A stretch of DNA of 64,000 bases. Origin: Phaeosaccion multiseriatum (lineage: Eukaryota; Ochrophyta, other classes). The stretch spans positions 682,001-746,000 of the forward strand of contig OZ218962.1 of assembly GCA_965112735.1 (NCBI GenBank), written 5' to 3'. Shown one piece after another: positions 11,133 through 20,782 of the stretch. Below the pieces are notes generated by a model. That model was given only the letters and a program-made list of their open reading frames with translations. It had not been told where the DNA came from and did not search any database. The position numbers were made by a program, and so were the translations under genes. Numbering within the stretch: position 1 is the stretch's first letter; the number at the start of each line of letters is the position of its first letter.

Positions 11133-11402
11133 GTGATTCCTATTTAAAGATTGGGATTGGGAGCGCGGTCAAGGCCGCAGTTGCTGCTCCTTTGAGGGTG
11201 CGCCAAGTACGCATACCTTACCAAGGCTCTCCTATCTCCACTTCAAGCGGGGGGCTGCAGCAAAAGAGAGTGGGAGACGAAGGACAGCAGTCCGAGAAGG
11301 AGCAGAAGATGCAACAGGAGCAGGAGCAGAAGAAGTAGCAGCTGCTCCAGCTACGATAGGTGCTCTGACAACCACCAGCAGCAGCAGCAGCAGGGCCAAT
11401 GG

Positions 11403-12828
11403 ATGGATCAGCCTCGGCGTGGGAGGCAGCGTGTCTCTAGCCTGATCAGGAGGGCCCAGAGCAGGAGAGGCCGGACCGGAGGCACCGACCCAGGCAAGCA
11501 ACCGCTGCTGCTGCTTGCTCGGGGCGGATCTTCGTCGTCCCCTGAGGTATTGAGTAGTGTAGCCTCCATAGAAGTAACACCAGGAGGTGGAGAGGCGAGT
11601 GCGGAGGGCAAGTCTCTCCCATGGTGGAGAAGCATTCACGACAGAGACATTGCCCTCCTGGCGCTCCCCTCCCTTCTAAGTCTTCTTGTGGACCCTAGCT
11701 ATGCTGAGCTTGGTAGACACATACTTTGTGGGGCGGCTGGGCGCCATCCAACTCGCATCCCTGGGGCCGTGCGCAAGGTGTGTACAGGTTGAAACAGTTG
11801 AAACTCTGTGATGAGTGCAAGTCAACAACGCAGGGAGTGGGGGAACCCCGAAGAGAGCAGGTCGTGCAGCCCAAGCACGTGTAAAGACTGGAAAGCGCAG
11901 CACACCCCCCCGCATACACATGTGCCCTACGGGAGCGTGTATGAATGGCCCTCTTTCTGTTCCCTCTGCCTCATGTCTGCCTCATGTCTGCCTCATGTCT
12001 GTCTCATGTCTGTCTCATGTCTGTCTCATGTCTGCCTCACCCTCGTGTCTATCTCTCGCCCCCCCACCCTTTGTGTCCTCGCTCAGCACGTTCCACATGG
12101 TGTTCAATAGCTTCAGAGCAATGACACAGTCCACCACCAGTTTGGTGAGTGCTTGCGTGCATGAGTGAATGCGTGCATGAGTGCTTTCGCGCGTGGGTGC
12201 GTGTGCCAGAGAGAGAGTGAGGGACTGGAGGAAGGTACCACTGCCGTTGGTGCTCCTCATTGTAACCTGTGGTCCCTTCTGTCTCTGTGATGCCTCATCC
12301 GCGGATCCGTATGCCTCTATGATGCCTCACACGCCAACCCATACGCCTCTATGCTGCCGCACAGGTGTCCAGCAGCTTGGCAGTGGGGGACAAGGAGCGA
12401 GCAGGTGGGTGGTGTATGTGAGTCACACGATGTGCTCTCTAATGGACTAGCAGGACACATGCTCTATGGGCTTACGTTACAATACACATGGTGTCCCTCT
12501 CGTCAAGAGGGAGGGGGTGCTCCTGCCACCACTTCTGTCACTGAGGTCGGAGGCCACTGGTGTGCATCGATGCCTTTTCTGAGACCCGTGGCTAGAAGGA
12601 ACCAGACCGCCCCCAACACCTATCTCTCTCCCTCTCTCCGTCCCTCCCTCTCCCTCCTCCCCCCCCCCTCCCCTGAGTAGGCGAGATCAGCCAAGCATCC
12701 CTCCTCCTGGCCTCCATGCTCGGACTCGTCCTTATGGGGCTGCTGCTGACCACAGGCCCGGCCATCCTCTCCCTCATGGGGGCACCCAACAGAGGCGCCA
12801 CAGCACTGCTCCACGGCCACGGATTCAG
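11403..12828 (+). pseudogene. MATE-family transporter, 5' gene fragment with frameshift (unit 3)
   Basis: Exons corresponding to unit 2 lie at 11403-11777, 12087-12144, 12365-12404 and 12681-12828. Exon 1 has four extra bases (AGCT) at about 11697, between the codons for VDP and ML. The frame therefore leaves the MATE sequence just before the LVDTYFVGRLG motif and yields an unrelated ending. The downstream exons and their splice signals are still well conserved. With this frameshift and the missing 3' half, the copy cannot encode a transporter. Confidence 0.8.
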
Positions 12829-12910
12829 GTGAGGCAGTGAGGCAATGAGGCCGTGAGGAGAGGGTCCTGACACCTGGCACTAACGACGCCCCGGTCCATA
12901 GCGCTGATAC

Positions 12911-12970
<60 letters not shown>

Positions 12971-13925
12971 ATGTGCGTGTTCCTACGTGCGCATGTCCTG
13001 GTCGGCCCATTTGCTAAAGAGGGGCAGTGCGAGTCCCTGGATGGAGGCACCGCTGCACACGCGGAGTGCGGAGAGCTTTCAGTGAAGAGCGCAGTCCAAA
13101 GCATCTCATAAGGTGCCCTTTATTTATTTACCAACACCCAATAAAGTCTCAACTTGCCCCCCTCGCCCCTTCAAAAGAGTCGAGCAAGCACTCTCCAGCA
13201 CTCGCCTTCTAAGCATCAGGTACGAATCATCGGGGGCGATGCCATTCACTCGACTGAGCCGCGCTGGGCTTCGGTCTGCTGCCTCCGCCCTCTTCCTGAG
13301 AGAGAGAGAGCGCCCAATCGCCGCATCAGTGACCACACGCTCACCTCTCGTGAGAGACTGCCTGGCGCGGCGTTGCAGCAGCTCGAAGGACACAGTGATG
13401 CCGATGGACTGTAGCTGGACTGTAGCTAGTGGGGCCAACGCGTCCTCTCCTGCCGCTGTAGCACCAACTGCTCCCCTTGCCGCACCACACATGACTCTGC
13501 AGGGCCGTGCGGAGGGAAACAAAGACGGATACGTGGTGTGTGCTCGGCAGCAGCAGGGGCAGACTGGTGCAGTTGTGGTGCCGGAGGTCGCGCTGGGAGG
13601 GGGAGATATCGTCAGTGCCGATGCAAGTCCCCCCCCAAGTCCCTCCTCTCCTCCTCCTGCTCTGAAGTGGTGGCTGCTGAGTGGAACGCAGAAGAGAGAC
13701 AACAGCCAGTAATATACATTCGCTTGCTCTCTGATTCTCTTCCACTCGTGCTTCTTCCCCCATCTGTGCTGCTGCTTAACCCTAACCTCAAAGTCGTTTC
13801 ATCCTCCCCATGCCATCCGCCTCCCCTCACAAGTGTTCCGCCCCACCCTGTCACTGTCATTCGCTCAAGAGTAGTCCCCCTCGACTCGCTCGGTCGCTTC
13901 GAGGCCATGATTCTTATCCCCCTTT
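12829..13925. other. Region between MATE fragment and ankyrin gene (unit 3)
   Basis: Counterpart of 1290-2363, with AATAAA at 13140-13145 on the plus strand. No additional gene could be supported. Confidence 0.5.
12911..12968. repeat. (GT)n microsatellite (unit 3)
   Basis: Uninterrupted GT tract following the unit 3 MATE fragment. Confidence 0.95.
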
Positions 13926-15842
13926 TCAATGCGTTTCGTGCTTCGCCCACCTGGAGTCGTCGTCGGCTCCACGCATACCTGCGGCCACTTCCAGCATGGT
14001 CTCGGAACAGACGCCCCTCTCCTGCGGCGGTAAGCCCCTCTCCTTGCCGAAGGTCGAGTCGCACGTCCGCATAATGTCCGCAGGGCTTTGCGAGTCGAAG
14101 TATCGCTTGTCTGCCATCAGAAGACGATCACGGACCTCTTGCAGGACACCAAGCTCTCGAGCAGCAGTCAGAGCCTTGCCCACAGACGCCCCTGCGCAGA
14201 GAAGCTCGTGCATCACCCCTCCACGATTGCGGTGTGCTGCGAAGAGGAGGGGACTTCTTCCGATGTCATCCTTGATATCCACCGCAGCCCCGGCCTTGAG
14301 CAGGATGTGCAGGGCGTGCCCATGTCCTTCGATCGCAGCATAGTGCAGAGCAGTACTGCCGTGGTTGTCATGTCGATTCACGTCTGCCCCTGCCGATACG
14401 AGCTCACGCAGCACCTCAGCATTTCCACTATCCGCTGCAAACATGAGAGCAGTCATCCCCTCCTTGCCATGTCGATCCACGTCTGCCCCTGCCGATACCA
14501 GCTCACGCAGCAACTCAGCGTGTCCATTATGCGCTGCCATTATGAGAGCAGTCATCCCCTCATCATCGGCTGCATCCACCTCAGCCCCGGCCGTGAGCAG
14601 GATGTGCAGGGCATGCCCATGTCCGGCTTCCGCAGCGTAGTGCAGAGCAGTAGACCCCTCCGCGTCATGTCGATCCACGTCTGCCCCTGCCGATAGGAGC
14701 TCACGCAACACTTCAACGTGTCCTTTAGCCGCTGCCATCATGAGAGCAGTAACCCCCTTATCATTGGCTGTATCCACCTCAGCCCCGGCCGATACCAGCT
14801 CACGCAGCAACTCAGCGTGTCCATTAAGCGCTGCCCCCTTGAGAGCAGTCATCCCCTTATCATCGGCTGCATCCACCTCAGCCCCGGCCGTGAGCAGGAT
14901 GTGCAGAGCATGCCCATGTCTGGCTGCAGCAGCGTAGTGCAGAGCAGTACGCTCCTCCGCGTCATGTCGATCAACGTCTGCCCCTGCTGATACGAGCTCA
15001 CGCAGCACCTCAGCGTGTCCACATTGCGCTGCCACCATGAGAGTAGTAACCCCCTTATCATTGGCTGCATCCACCTCTGCGCCAGCTGCCAAAAGCCTCC
15101 TCACTATGCAAGCATGGCCCTCGCTACTGGCCAGATACAGTGGCGAATATCCGCCCCTCCGCAGTTGGTTCACATTCGCATTGGCCGCAAGGAGCAGCCT
15201 CACAACCCCCTCATAATTGCCCCGTGAAGCTGAGCTCAGAGGTGTAGCTCCGTTGTTGTCGACCTTGTCCACATTGGCGCCCCCCGCGATTAAAGCTCTG
15301 ACGACTTCTGTGTGTCCACGCTTTGAAGCTGTACTCAAGGCCGTCCCCATGTCACCTGCTTGATCTAAATCAGCACCAGCCTCCATCAGTATCTGCACGA
15401 CGTTCAGATGGCCATGTATGCAAGCCCCCATCAATGGTGTGCAATCGTCAGGAGTCATCGCTTCGTGGTTTGGAGATGCCCCTTCCCCCAATAGAAGACC
15501 CACGATGTCTGCTCTGCCCGCCGTCGCCGCTACAGTCATTGGGGGGTGCCCCTCAGCACAAATCGCGGCATCGAGGCAAGCCTTCCTTCCCCTCTCTTTA
15601 GCGACAAGGGCGCTGATGGCTCGCTTGACATTCTTGATAGTCTCCCCCCCGCGGATGGCGTCGTAGAGGCGCGTGGCCTGTCACGGCAGTCGGAAGAGAG
15701 TCGAGGAGCGAGAGAGGTGTAAGCGAGGGAGGAGGCAAGGCCACCCGATAGGTTGTCCTTTTGCCAGACGTGGATCGAGGAGGAAAAAATAACGTACCTC
15801 TCCGCTCACTCGGGGGGGTCCCCCACTGCTCTGGGACGCCAT
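13926..15842 (-). CDS. Ankyrin-repeat protein, copy 3 (intact, most divergent)
   Basis: Two exons: 15842-15798 (15 codons) and 15677-13926, phase 0, about 598 residues. The N-terminal segment, the last three repeats and the tail (FGKERGLPPQERG) are nearly identical to copies 1 and 2. Repeats 3-12 are different: they include NGATPLSSASRGNYEGVV and YSPLYLASSEGHACIV repeats absent from the other copies, and a different order of the two repeat types. The number of repeats is again 14. This copy sits at the edge of the duplicated region, only about 190 bp from the start of the divergently transcribed gene at 16033, so the two may share a promoter. Partner and function unknown. Confidence 0.85.
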
Positions 15843-16032
15843 GCTGGGGCGCCTTCTCTGCACGTCTCAAAGAATCCTCAACAAGACCGATTTATACTGT
15901 ACGCCGCGATTATTTTTTTTTTTTTCGAACCATCGACTCGTAAACTCGCTCTCCTCGTTTTTCCTTTTTTTTTTTTTTTTTCTTCCTTCCTCTTTCTCCC
16001 TCCCTCCTCTCCTTGGAAAACTTGTCTACAGT
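15843..16032. promoter_or_regulatory. Short divergent intergenic region with poly-T tracts
   Basis: About 190 bp separates the ankyrin copy 3 start (minus) from the gene at 16033 (plus). It contains two long T runs (about 15911-15924 and 15964-15980). A shared bidirectional promoter is likely from the geometry, but no specific box could be assigned. Confidence 0.4.
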
Positions 16033-16578
16033 ATGGCGAAGGCTGAGGAAGACTTTGAGGGCTTGGAGGAGGACGATGAGCCTGCGGACGACGATTTCGA
16101 CGCCATCCGAAGGAGAAATAAGGTACGAACTGGGAAGAGTTTTAGTAGTACCACGCAGTCCCGTGTAAAGGGGGAGGATGGAGCTCCTCCCGCAGCCCCT
16201 GACTTCCCTTCCTTCGTCGTTCTCTAGTTGATGCGCGAGCAGGAGAAGGAGATGGGGTTTTGGGAAGGCATGCAGAACACAAATGTGGGCAAGGGAACAG
16301 GAGCGGAGGCAGGAGGGAAGTGGCGAAGTGGAGACAAAGGGAAAGGCGGAAGAACGATCGGAGAGCAGGGGGGACGGGGAGGAGGAAGAGGAGGGGGGGG
16401 TGGGAAAGGGCGGGGAGAGGGCGGGAAAGGCGGTGGTGGTAGCGGAGGCGGCGGGGAGAAGGGCGGAGAAGACATGTCCAAGCTGGAGAAGAGGCGAAAG
16501 GACGCCAACAAGGCGAAGGTTGGCAATCACGACAGGAAGGCAGCGCAGCGGAAGAAGGCGGCCAAGGGTGGCTTCTGA
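16033..16578 (+). CDS. Small protein with ASCC2/Cue3-like basic C-terminal tail
   Basis: Two exons, 16033-16122 and 16228-16578, joined in phase 0; about 146 residues. The first exon is acidic (EEDFEGLEEDDEPADDDFD), the middle is Gly/Lys-rich, and the end reads KRRKDANKAKVGNHDRK then AAQRKK. The ending strongly resembles the extreme C-terminus of ASCC2, the CUE-domain subunit of the ASC-1/ribosome-quality-control trigger complex (KKEANKA..ANHNRR type), which also follows an acidic Asp-rich stretch. No CUE domain is present. I infer a stand-alone protein corresponding to the ASCC2 tail, perhaps acting with ribosomes or RNA; the resemblance is short, so the name is tentative. Confidence 0.6.
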
Positions 16579-17130
16579 TGACAACATACCCTGAGAGGCG
16601 ATGTGTATCGTGGATACGAAGGCACCCTCTTGTCCCTACCCAGCCGCACTCTTATATATCCACGGGAGTATGAATTCTACTTCTCGGCGCAGAAGGAACT
16701 TGCCTGCATGGCTCACCGTGCTATTGCGCCTCGGCCGCGAGTAGCTCAAAGTGACCGATGCTCGTGTGGAGCACACACCAGCGCAGGCATGTACACCCTC
16801 CTCGACAGGGGGCATAGTCCTAGGTATGGCCTCGACGTCGACGCAGGGGTAGGCGCTGCCCCAGGCCTCCCGCCCCCCGCGATCTCGAGGCGGCGTGTCC
16901 AACCCACAACCAGGGACAAGACGCAGGAGGAGGAGAGGAGGGGGGCGGCGGTCGAGGAGCACGTACGCACATGGCCATTCGGAAATCCGGCAGACTTGTG
17001 ATGGCAGCGGGGCACTTTGGAGCACAAACCGCACGTCGGGTCAGTGGTGGTGTTCCTCCTCCCTCCCCCCCTTTTCGCATGGGGTGGATCTGCAGACTGA
17101 CTGCTGAGGGGTTTGCGCGGGTGTCAAGCG
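16579..17130. other. Intergenic, no gene recognised
   Basis: Open frames exist on both strands (for example 16603-17001 plus) but none resembles a known family and no convincing splice pattern was found. Confidence 0.4.
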
Positions 17131-17530
17131 TAGAAGTACAGCCGCGATGACCACAGCTGCTGTGGTGTGCCACTACCATAGCACGGGCCTGAAGTGATCA
17201 TATGCCATATCATCCGATTGAAGTTGAAAGGCCAGCGCGGTTTTCAGAAGCGCAGAGGCTTTGAAGGACACGGCGAGATCCGACGCTCCCAGAAGGCCAT
17301 CTTTCAAGGCGCCAAGATAGCCGCCCGCAGGCACGAGCTATCTTGGCGCCTTGGAAAATGGCATTCTGGCAGCGTCACATCACGCCGGTGTGTCCTCCAA
17401 AGCCTCTGCGCTTCTGAAACCCGCGATGGCCTTTCAACTTCAATCGGAAGATATGGCGTATGATCACTTCAGGCCCGTGCTATGGTAGTGGCTCACCAAG
17501 GCAGCTGTGGTCATCGCGGCTGTACTTCTA
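17131..17530. repeat. 400-bp near-palindrome (foldback or MITE-like element)
   Basis: Two arms of about 190 bp (17131-17321 and 17336-17530) are inverted copies of each other with a 14-base loop. The outer 30 bases are a perfect inverted repeat (TAGAAGTACAGCCGCGATGA at the left end, its complement ending at 17530) and the inner 17 bases (CAAGGCGCCAAGATAGC) are perfect too; between them scattered mismatches and one small indel occur. No clear target-site duplication is visible. It could be a foldback transposon, a miniature inverted-repeat element, or a source of long hairpin RNA. Confidence 0.9.
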
Positions 17531-18485
17531 AACGAGCGAGCACACCTTACCAGAACAGCACAGCATAGGTCTAGCAAAGAAGCGTCGTCTGCCAACCGGA
17601 AGGAAGGAGGCAAGATAGAGCGCCGGCTCAGCACCTTGTCCAAGAAAAACAAACACATCTTCGCTCCTTCGGCTGGGCAGGGAAGGAGGGAGGGAGGGCG
17701 ATGAATGGAGGAGAGAGTGAGAGAGTTGAGAGAGAGTGTGTGCCCAGAGCCGCTGCTGGAGGGGAGTGGCCTATTGGAAGGATGAGGCTAGTGGAGCACC
17801 TCTCTCCCTCGGCCAGCAGCACCAGCAGCAGATGCAGCGGCGGCGGAAGAGGAGGCAGGAGCACTCACCCCGTACCTCCTCCTCCTCCTCCTCCTCCTCC
17901 TCCTTGCCCGTGTGGCGAACCGATTGATATGCAAGTCGGACAAGAGAGAGCCGGGGCATGTTGGGGGGGGGTATAACAAGGACGGAAGTCGCATCCAAGC
18001 TCTGAAGGGGAGGGTAGACACTTCGACCGTAACCGTAACCATATAAAGACATCTTTTCACCAACCATTCACAGAGAGTGCGACGATGCCGTACCACTCTG
18101 TCGTATGCATTATTCCTCTTCATCCTTCTGAAAGAGCGTTACGCGGTATCTCCCCACCCATTCTGTTGTGTCGGGTGTGTGCCCGACCCGCCGCTCTGCC
18201 CGAAGTACAGGACACACATCCTTAGAGCTCAGCTGCAAGCAAACAAATCAGTAGAGTGCTGGACATGCCTTCTCTTCTTGGCTCTCCACAGAGCTTTCCA
18301 GGTGATGTTTACACAGTTTCTTGGCGGTCATAAGTGGGGTCAAAGGCCTCTCATCGGAGCTCCAAATAGAGTGTCCAAATGCTCGACGTACCCGGCAGGG
18401 GAGGCCATCCCTCGCCAAGAGAGAAAACGCGCCGCTCCCTTCTCCGCCCCTCTCGAGCCTCTTGTTCGCACCGCCACCCTCGTCT
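17531..18485. other. Intergenic, no gene recognised
   Basis: About 950 bp containing a (CTC)n tract near 17878-17904. Open frames here look like low-complexity translations. A final small exon of the transporter gene at 18486-20782 could be hidden here. Confidence 0.4.
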
Positions 18486-19017
18486 CTACCCAGACCGTTC
18501 CCAGGCGACGAGCCCGAGGAGGAGGTTGAGTTGAATGGCGCCCTCCAGCACCCACGAATACTTTCCCGCCCAGCCTTGCCCTCCTATCCATCCTCCGCCC
18601 CCTTCCCCCCCTCCTGCTCCCATTACGGCCGCAAACAAACCCGATACGACCACCAACCCGTGTCGACGGCCGATGGTGGCGGCGATAAACTGCACAGGCC
18701 CGGCCTTGCGTAGGATGAGAAAGGCCACCTTCTCCCTCCAGTACAAGAGGAGGCCGCTGAGGAGGAGATGACACACAAACTGGGGTGCACTATCCTTCCC
18801 CAGCTCCACTGCTGCTGCTGCTGCTGCTGCTGCTGTGTCTTGAGTGCTTGAGCCTGGGCTGGGCGTCCAGCTGCATCTGATGTCACGTACAGAGAGAGAG
18901 GGGGAAGGGGGGGAGGGAGGGCGAGGGGCATAGAGATCAGAAGGAGAGAGAGGCGGAAAGAAAGAGAGACAGAGGGAGATATCTAGCGTGGAGAAGGCCG
19001 AGGGAAAGAAGCAGCAG

Positions 19018-19059
<42 letters not shown>

Positions 19060-19592
19060 GAGGGGGAGGAGGAGGAGGAGGAGGAGGAGGAGGAGGAGGA
19101 GGAGGAGGTTGCTGCTCCCAGTAAGCCTCCTACTCTGCTTGGACCGTATACCACCGCATATGTCATACCTGCTAGTGTCGCTGCTGCTGCTACTTCCCAG
19201 CAGACTAGAGAGGCAAACTGCCATGTCTCCGCCCTCCCAAATGAGCGCGCAGGGCAGGAGCAGGAGGAACGACAGGATGGTGATGAGTGCGAAGGCTTTG
19301 CTGCCGCTCAGCGGCCGAACGGACGACTGCTGCCGCAGCTTTTCTGCCTTGTCCAACGCGTGCGTGGTGTAGATGGATCGCATGGCTGGCGATGGCAGGG
19401 GGTGGTAGGGGGTGGCAGTGGTGGGTTAGAAAGGACGGGGCTCGGTCGTGCGGAAGACCCTCGCGAGAGAGAGGGGAATACATGGCACGGCACAGATGGT
19501 GAGTCGCGAGGAAGGACACACATACACAGAGACAGACAGACAGACAGACACCACACAGACAGACAGACAGACAGACAGAGAGACAGACAGGC

Positions 19593-19667
<75 letters not shown>

Positions 19668-19761
19668 AAAAGAGAAACATAGAGAGGGAGAGAGGGAGAG
19701 AAAGAGAGAGACGGAGAGAGAGAGAGGAAAAATAGAGAGAGCGAGAGAGAGAGAGGAGAAT

Positions 19762-19795
<34 letters not shown>

Positions 19796-20782
19796 GGAGC
19801 CTCAGATGGTGGGGAGGTGTGCGAAGGATGGAGAGACCCCAACGCCGCACCTGACGCGACGTTCGCTCCCGTGGCTACACCGAAGGCAGACAGAACGCCA
19901 CCACTCATCCTGCCGTCCTCCCACGCCTGCCTTGCACAAGCCCAGCCCATCCCCAAGAGGAAGAGCTGCAGCAGGCGATAGCGAAGGCCGCTTCCTCCTG
20001 CTCCTCCGGCGCCTGCTCCTGGTGATGATGGTGATGAAGATGACGATGATTGGGTAGACGTAGCGCTGCTCGCTATCCGCCCACGGGTTTTGGCGGGTGC
20101 CAAGAGCAGCCAGCTCAGCAGACATGTGACGAGAGGCTCTGCCTCTCGAGTCTGGTGCAAGAAGGCGAAACTGAAATTGCTGCGCAGCAGAGCACATAGC
20201 TCGGCAGGGTGCGCGATCATGTGCCACAGGCTGATGGGGCGGTGAGTCCGGAGCTGCTTCCACTTGAAAATCGGCATTCTTCGGATGCCCAGGACCCAGC
20301 CGAGGAGCAGAGCAAGCACGGCGATGCCTGAGCGAGAGAGCGGCAGAACAATAGGAGCAGAGGAGGAAAGCGACAGCAGCAGTACCAGACATGCATTGAG
20401 GGGATGAGTTAAATACTCTGTCCTTCGATCGCAAACGCGAAGAAGCGTGGAGATCAAGATTCAGAGAGAGGGGTTTGCGCCAACCAGGGGGCTGATTTTG
20501 CCGCGGTTCTCGGCCTCCCCACCAGCAACAAATCTGGCAAGTCGACCTCCGTTTTCGCATGGCGCGATACCACCCCGTCGTTCCGCACTCACCTTTTTGG
20601 GCCAATGATACCGTCAGTGGTAGAGGGAGAGTAGAGAGAACAGGTTTGGTATAAATGTCGTACAGTAGGGCTAAGCAGATCCATAGACCACACAGAGGCC
20701 ACACGGACTTGCTGCGCCTACCGCTACTGGTGGCGCTGCTATGACCATTGCCGCCTCGAGCCTGCGCAGGGCTCGAAGACAT
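18486..20782 (-). CDS. Triose-phosphate/nucleotide-sugar type transporter (TPT/SLC35 family)
   Basis: Four exons: 20782-20593, 20327-19851, 19385-19169 and 18756-18486, with all phases matching (1, 1, 2); about 384 residues. Family-like segments in order: GLWICLALLYDIYTKPVL with LPLPLTVSLAQ (first helix), FLHQTREAEPLVTCLLSWLL (the AEP-x-F/V-T motif of the family), LLGMGWACARQAW, FGVATGANVASAMRS, FALITILSFLLLLP and FLILRKAGPVQFIAATIGRR. These are membrane antiporters exchanging phosphorylated sugars or nucleotide sugars in plastid envelope, ER or Golgi; substrate cannot be told. A Ser/Gly-rich insertion (about residues 130-160) is unusual. The last about 45 residues do not look like the family, so the true end may lie in a further exon. 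An upstream Met at 20893 is possible. Confidence 0.8.
19012..19108. repeat. (CAG)n then (GAG)n triplet tracts in transporter intron 3
   Basis: Pure CAG repeats (about 19014-19056) pass directly into GAG repeats (about 19060-19107). They lie in the intron between transporter exons 3 and 4 and are therefore not coding. Confidence 0.9.
19529..19800. repeat. (GACA)n tetranucleotide array and GA-rich tract
   Basis: About 130 bp of GACA repeats (19529-19664) followed by GA-rich sequence to 19800, all within the intron between transporter exons 2 and 3. Confidence 0.95.

Larger units (their letters stand above)
5701..11490. repeat. Tandem duplication unit 2 of 3
   Basis: Second head-to-tail copy, about 5.79 kb. 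It has the same order as unit 1 (MATE fragment, ankyrin gene, retrotransposon fragment). Its ankyrin gene and its retrotransposon fragment are both uninterrupted, unlike those of unit 1. Confidence 0.95.
11491..15911. repeat. Tandem duplication unit 3 of 3, lacking the retrotransposon part
   Basis: Third copy. It follows units 1 and 2 through the ankyrin first exon and about 70 bp beyond, then stops matching around 15905-15911. At that point units 1 and 2 enter the retrotransposon fragment, while unit 3 runs into poly-T tracts and the promoter of the next gene. This looks like the original right-hand flank of the locus. Confidence 0.92.

Noticed and set aside
16603-17034. Overlapping 132-codon frames on both strands next to the palindrome
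   Set aside because: Neither resembles a family and both are GC-rich open frames expected by chance.
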